Source: Ptiloglossa arizonensis (taxonomy: Eukaryota > Arthropoda > Insecta > Hymenoptera > Colletidae). From it: a stretch of DNA of 64,000 bases. The stretch covers positions 27,236,543 to 27,300,542 of the forward strand of contig NC_135048.1 in assembly GCF_051014685.1 (NCBI RefSeq), written 5' to 3'. The notes under the pieces are model-generated. The model saw only the letters and a program-made list of their open reading frames with translations, was not told the origin of the DNA and searched no databases. Every line of letters begins with the position of its first letter. The first letter of the stretch is position 1. This document shows, one piece after another, positions 60,541 through 64,000 of this stretch. The translations under genes were made by a program, and so were the position numbers.

Positions 60541-62930
60541 AGACACCCCGGTTATCCCCGTTAACGATTACACGAGAAAAATCGGAGGACCCCTGTCAGC
60601 GTCTAGCTGAGCGCTCCATTAGCGGGGCTGCGTGAACCACGCAACATTCCGCGCGCGTTTATCGGCCCGGCCATTAATAGTCGAGCGTGTGTGTCTTGCA
60701 GTCGTTCGTCGCGGAGGCCACTTAAGGGGTCGAGAAGCGGAGTAGCTCGCAAGGTGCAAGGATACACGAAAGACGATGATCGCTGGCAGCTGTTGACGCT
60801 TCTCCGGATTCAACGAGAGCCGGAGCGTTAACGACAACCCAGTAACACCGTAGACGACACCAGAAACGACAACCCGGGACAGACAGAGAACGAGCGAGGG
60901 TGAACGGTGGGACGGTGAACGCGATCCACTCGAGAACTTGAAAACTTTCAGGCGGTTCGACGAAAAGTTGACTCGTTAAATATGAACACCGGAAGACAAC
61001 GCGCGAGGCAGGGGAGCGCGAAGTTGTATTTCACAGGCGACACTTCTCTATTTCTGTGTCTGGCGTACCAGAAGAGAAACGGGACGGAAAAGAAGAGCCC
61101 ACAAGGGTTTCGGGGACGCTGGAAAACAGCCACTTTTCTGGTATCGGGCGAACCTTCACAGTTTTTAAGGAGATTCTTGTTTTTTGTTTTTCTTTACGCG
61201 TTCGGGGTTGCCCGAAATAAGGGAAATTTACGGAGAGCAGGAACCGTTCGTACGATGGTTTCGACGACTGCGCCAATTGTCTATTTATAATGTTCGCGCG
61301 AACTTCCCGCGGTAAATTTATTATTCGAACGAACTTCGAAATATCTAGAATTTCGAGCGTGCCGCGAGATAATAGGAATTTCGAACGAGCTCACGGCGTA
61401 ACTATGTTTTCGTTCTTGTAACCTACAAATTTATCCGATCGGTTAACAATTGACTGGTTCGCGAGTAAAAAGCATTGTAACGGGACAAGTGACACTTTCG
61501 TGTTGTTTTTAACCGTGTAGCAACGCTCGTAGCGAGAGATTTTTACACCCGGGATATCCGTGACGATAAATATCGCGTAACGATATTATTCAAATACCGT
61601 GCGAATAACCGGTGAATTCGCACGGGTTTCGATATTTAAATTTCGCGCGATAACGACGATTAAGATTCGCGCAAGTGCGATACTCGAGTATCGTTCGATC
61701 GAATCGAAATTCACCTACGGGTTTCGATCGTTTGATTCGAGAATTTCCAAAAGTTTGATCTCAAAGGGAATACACACTTCGAAGAAACTACCGTATTCTT
61801 CGAGCCGTCAAAGACACTAAACTTTGTTACTTAGTACCCCTCTGTCCAATCCTATCGATCTGGACACCAAGATCTCGAATTCTGGTGGCCAGGTAGACGC
61901 ACGGGGCACCGTGTACAGCCGATTCTGACCGAGGAAACGATAAGGCCCCCTTTTGCCCCCTCCCCGCCCCTTACTCTTCTTGATCCGTAGGTTGGTCGGT
62001 GCATCGGCATCTCTCGAGTCTTCGAGCCCGGTCTCAAGTGGGCCAATGTGAACGTGGCTTTGTACGATGGCATAACGAGCACGCAGAGAAAGAAAGAGAG
62101 AAAGAGAGTAAGAGAGAGAGCCTCTCCCATGCCCTGTGTAATCTGGTCTTCGGGTAATTGTACGTTATACGTCCGGAGAGCCTAGCGAGAGTTTGCGAAA
62201 AATCGCGGCTCATTCGGGCACAAGGCAGAAGTTCTCGGGCTCGCGAGCCCCCCCTGGACGAAGGAGGGGCGCTGGGGGATACCGGAGGAACAGCTCGCGG
62301 TGGAAGAAAACGACGTGGAAGGGTACCACGAGAAAGGGTACGAAGAGGAGGGATCGTGGAACGAGAGGTAGGGGGTTAGGCTAGCCGATGGTGGAAGAAG
62401 AGGAACACCGCGTACCAGGGGGAGGCAGGGAGGCCGAGAGAACGAGCAGAGGGGGGACGCGACCAACGAGAGAACCCCACACGAGCGTGGTTGTGTACGT
62501 GTGCACGGTAACAGTGTGCGAGAATGCTATCAGCGGACTCCTCTCGACCTGAGGACCACACCGCGAGACCACCGTGCGTGCCTTCGGCCCTCTTCGCCAA
62601 TATATCCGCGATCAAACATCGAAGCGAGTGGGTAAATACGTGAGTTACTGCGATCGGACCAATTTTCTTACTAAATCGGCCCCGGAGCAACGGCTCCAAA
62701 TTGGAACAGTTACGCGAAACGTCACGTCGAAATTCCACGGCCGCGTCTCCGGCTCGCTCGAACGCGAAACGGTGAACCGAACCGGGGCACGCGGGGCAGG
62801 AGGCGGAACGGAGGGGGTTTGGGGGGAGGGGGGACGGTTGTTGGAACGGAATCGATACGACGCGCGGGTACACACGCGAACGTCGAATTTACCGAGGGAA
62901 AATCTCGCGTTACGAGCAATTATCCTCAGT
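60541..62930. other. CpG-rich unique DNA
   Basis: 2.4 kb without arrays, CpG-rich overall. Short (GA)n stretches lie at 62086-62120. Frames overlap on both strands throughout (for example plus 60982-61290 with an ATG, plus 62574-62936) and none is recognisable. 'cttgcagtcgttcgtcgcg' near 60697 could be an initiator-like word, but this is too weak to call. This is the most gene-like composition in the window and could hold a promoter or 5' exon. Confidence 0.4.
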
Positions 62931-64000
62931 GTGTAACGCGAGTACGATTTTACAGCGAGAGGCCACCGATGGGGGGAGGGAACGTTTTTCGAAAGAATTT
63001 TGGGATTTTCTATATATAGGTTTCTATTATCTTTTGGGTAGTGGAAAGTCGGATATTAAAGTGTTACTAATTTTCATGGGGAGGGGGGGGGGGGGGGTAT
63101 TAGTGCTTGAGAATTTCAATACCGAAGGGGGGCTGTGATAATATATCGCAGAATTATTTTACAGTGAGGGGCCACAAGGGGGAGGAAACATTTTTCGAAA
63201 AAATTTTGGGATTTTCTATATCGAGTTGTTTTTATTATCTTTTGAGTAGTGGAAAGTCAGAAATTTAAGTGTTATTAATTTTTGTGGGGGACGGGGTGTT
63301 AGTGCTTGAGAAATTTAATATTGAAGGGGGGCGGTGACTAATATGTCGCAGTAAGATAAAACATACATTGTGAGATATATTCATGTGATTAGAAGAGGAA
63401 AATTGATTTTTAAAAAGATTTTTTTTTTCGAGTAGTTTTTACCTTCTTTTGAGTAGTGGAAACTCGGAAATTTAAGTGTTACTGATTTCCGTGGAGGGTG
63501 GGGGGTTAGTGCTTGAGAATTTTAATATCGAAGGGGGGCTGTGATAATATATCGCAGAATGATTTTACAGTGAGGGGCCACTAGAGGGGGCAGGGAACAT
63601 TTTTCGAAAGAATTTTGGAATTTTCTATATAGAGTTGTTTTTATTATCTTTTGGGTTTGGGGAGTGGAAAGTCGGAAATTTAAGTGTTATTGATTTTTGT
63701 GGGGGGTGGGGGGATTAGTGCTTGAGAATTTTAATATCAAAGGGGGGCTGTGATTAGTATACCGCAGTACGATAAAACGTGGTTGGAAAATGTTGTACTT
63801 GTGTGGTTAGGAGGGGAAAATTGATTTTTAAAAAGATTTTTCTTTGCTCGAATAGTTGTTGCTATTTTCTAGTAAATGGAAACTCAAAAAATAAAGAGCT
63901 ATACGCGTAGGGCTTGGTGCTTGAGAATTTTAATATCGAAGGGGGGCTGTGTTTATTATACCGGTGAACGTGGTTGTAAAATATTATACTTTCGCAATTA
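62931..64000. repeat. ~205 bp tandem array, open at the right edge
   Basis: 'gaaggggggctgtga' or a variant occurs at about 63123, 63325, 63531, 63741 and 63939. Units alternate between a form with 'acagtgaggggccac' (62940, 63160, 63560) and a form with 'gataaaac' plus 'gattagaagaggaaaattga' (63355, 63770). A dimer of about 410 bp may therefore be the higher-order unit. G-runs vary in length; the longest is 15 G at 63083-63097. The array continues past the window. Confidence 0.93.

Noticed and set aside
60690..60790. Transcription start with initiator-like cagtcgttcgt
   Set aside because: A single short word with no TATA box, downstream element or following coding exon that I can support.

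Overview
The window looks like a gene-poor stretch of an insect nuclear genome, most likely an aculeate hymenopteran (bee, wasp or ant). The base composition mixes AT-rich DNA with many CpG-rich blocks (cgcg, tcga and ttcgaacg words are frequent). Tandem repeats are dense, and short mariner-type elements with TA target sites are present. There are no bacterial-style genes, operons or long ORFs, and almost every open frame is a by-product of a simple or tandem repeat. The assignment to Hymenoptera is an inference from composition and repeat style, not from a recognised gene.

Layout. About two dozen unrelated tandem arrays cover roughly two fifths of the window by my estimate, separated by 0.3-3 kb of mostly unique DNA. 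The longer-unit arrays are: ~325 bp (8.1-9.4 kb), ~134 bp (10.4-11.6), composite ~280-350 bp with 38 bp subrepeats (12.8-14.3), ~193 bp with 388 bp dimers (14.8-17.4), ~178 bp (21.6-22.6), ~150 bp (27.7-28.7), mixed long/short units carrying a hairpin (29.8-30.95), 78 bp (37.2-38.5), ~139 bp (44.2-45.0), ~187 bp (46.5-47.5), 61 bp (51.65-53.1), 34 bp (55.3-56.0), 74 bp (59.3-60.5) and ~200 bp (62.9 to the right edge). Shorter or low-complexity arrays lie at 3.6-3.9, 18.7-20.0, 23.8-25.0, 25.1-25.8, 33.1-34.6, 40.2-41.2, 49.0-49.5 and 53.9-54.5 kb. The 33-34.6 and 53.9-54.5 kb tracts are almost pure pyrimidine on the + strand; the 49.0-49.5 kb tract is almost pure purine.

Mobile elements. Three ~130 bp copies of one mariner-type MITE (6817-6946, 41962-42092, 50561-50692) share about 22 bp terminal inverted repeats and a common interior. 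A different mariner deletion derivative (16911-17080), flanked by TA, sits inside one unit of the 193 bp array. Weaker candidates are a cluster of mariner-end-like words near 31.7-31.9 kb, a possible Tc1-type end near 47.99 kb and a 210 bp inverted-repeat element at 43164-43375.

Genes. I cannot name any gene. The best coding candidate is a 137-codon open frame on the minus strand (38491-38904) with strongly GC-ending codons, possibly a terminal exon. No tRNA, rRNA, CRISPR array or confident promoter was found. The window reads as intergenic or long-intron DNA shaped by repeated local tandem expansion and a few DNA-transposon insertions.
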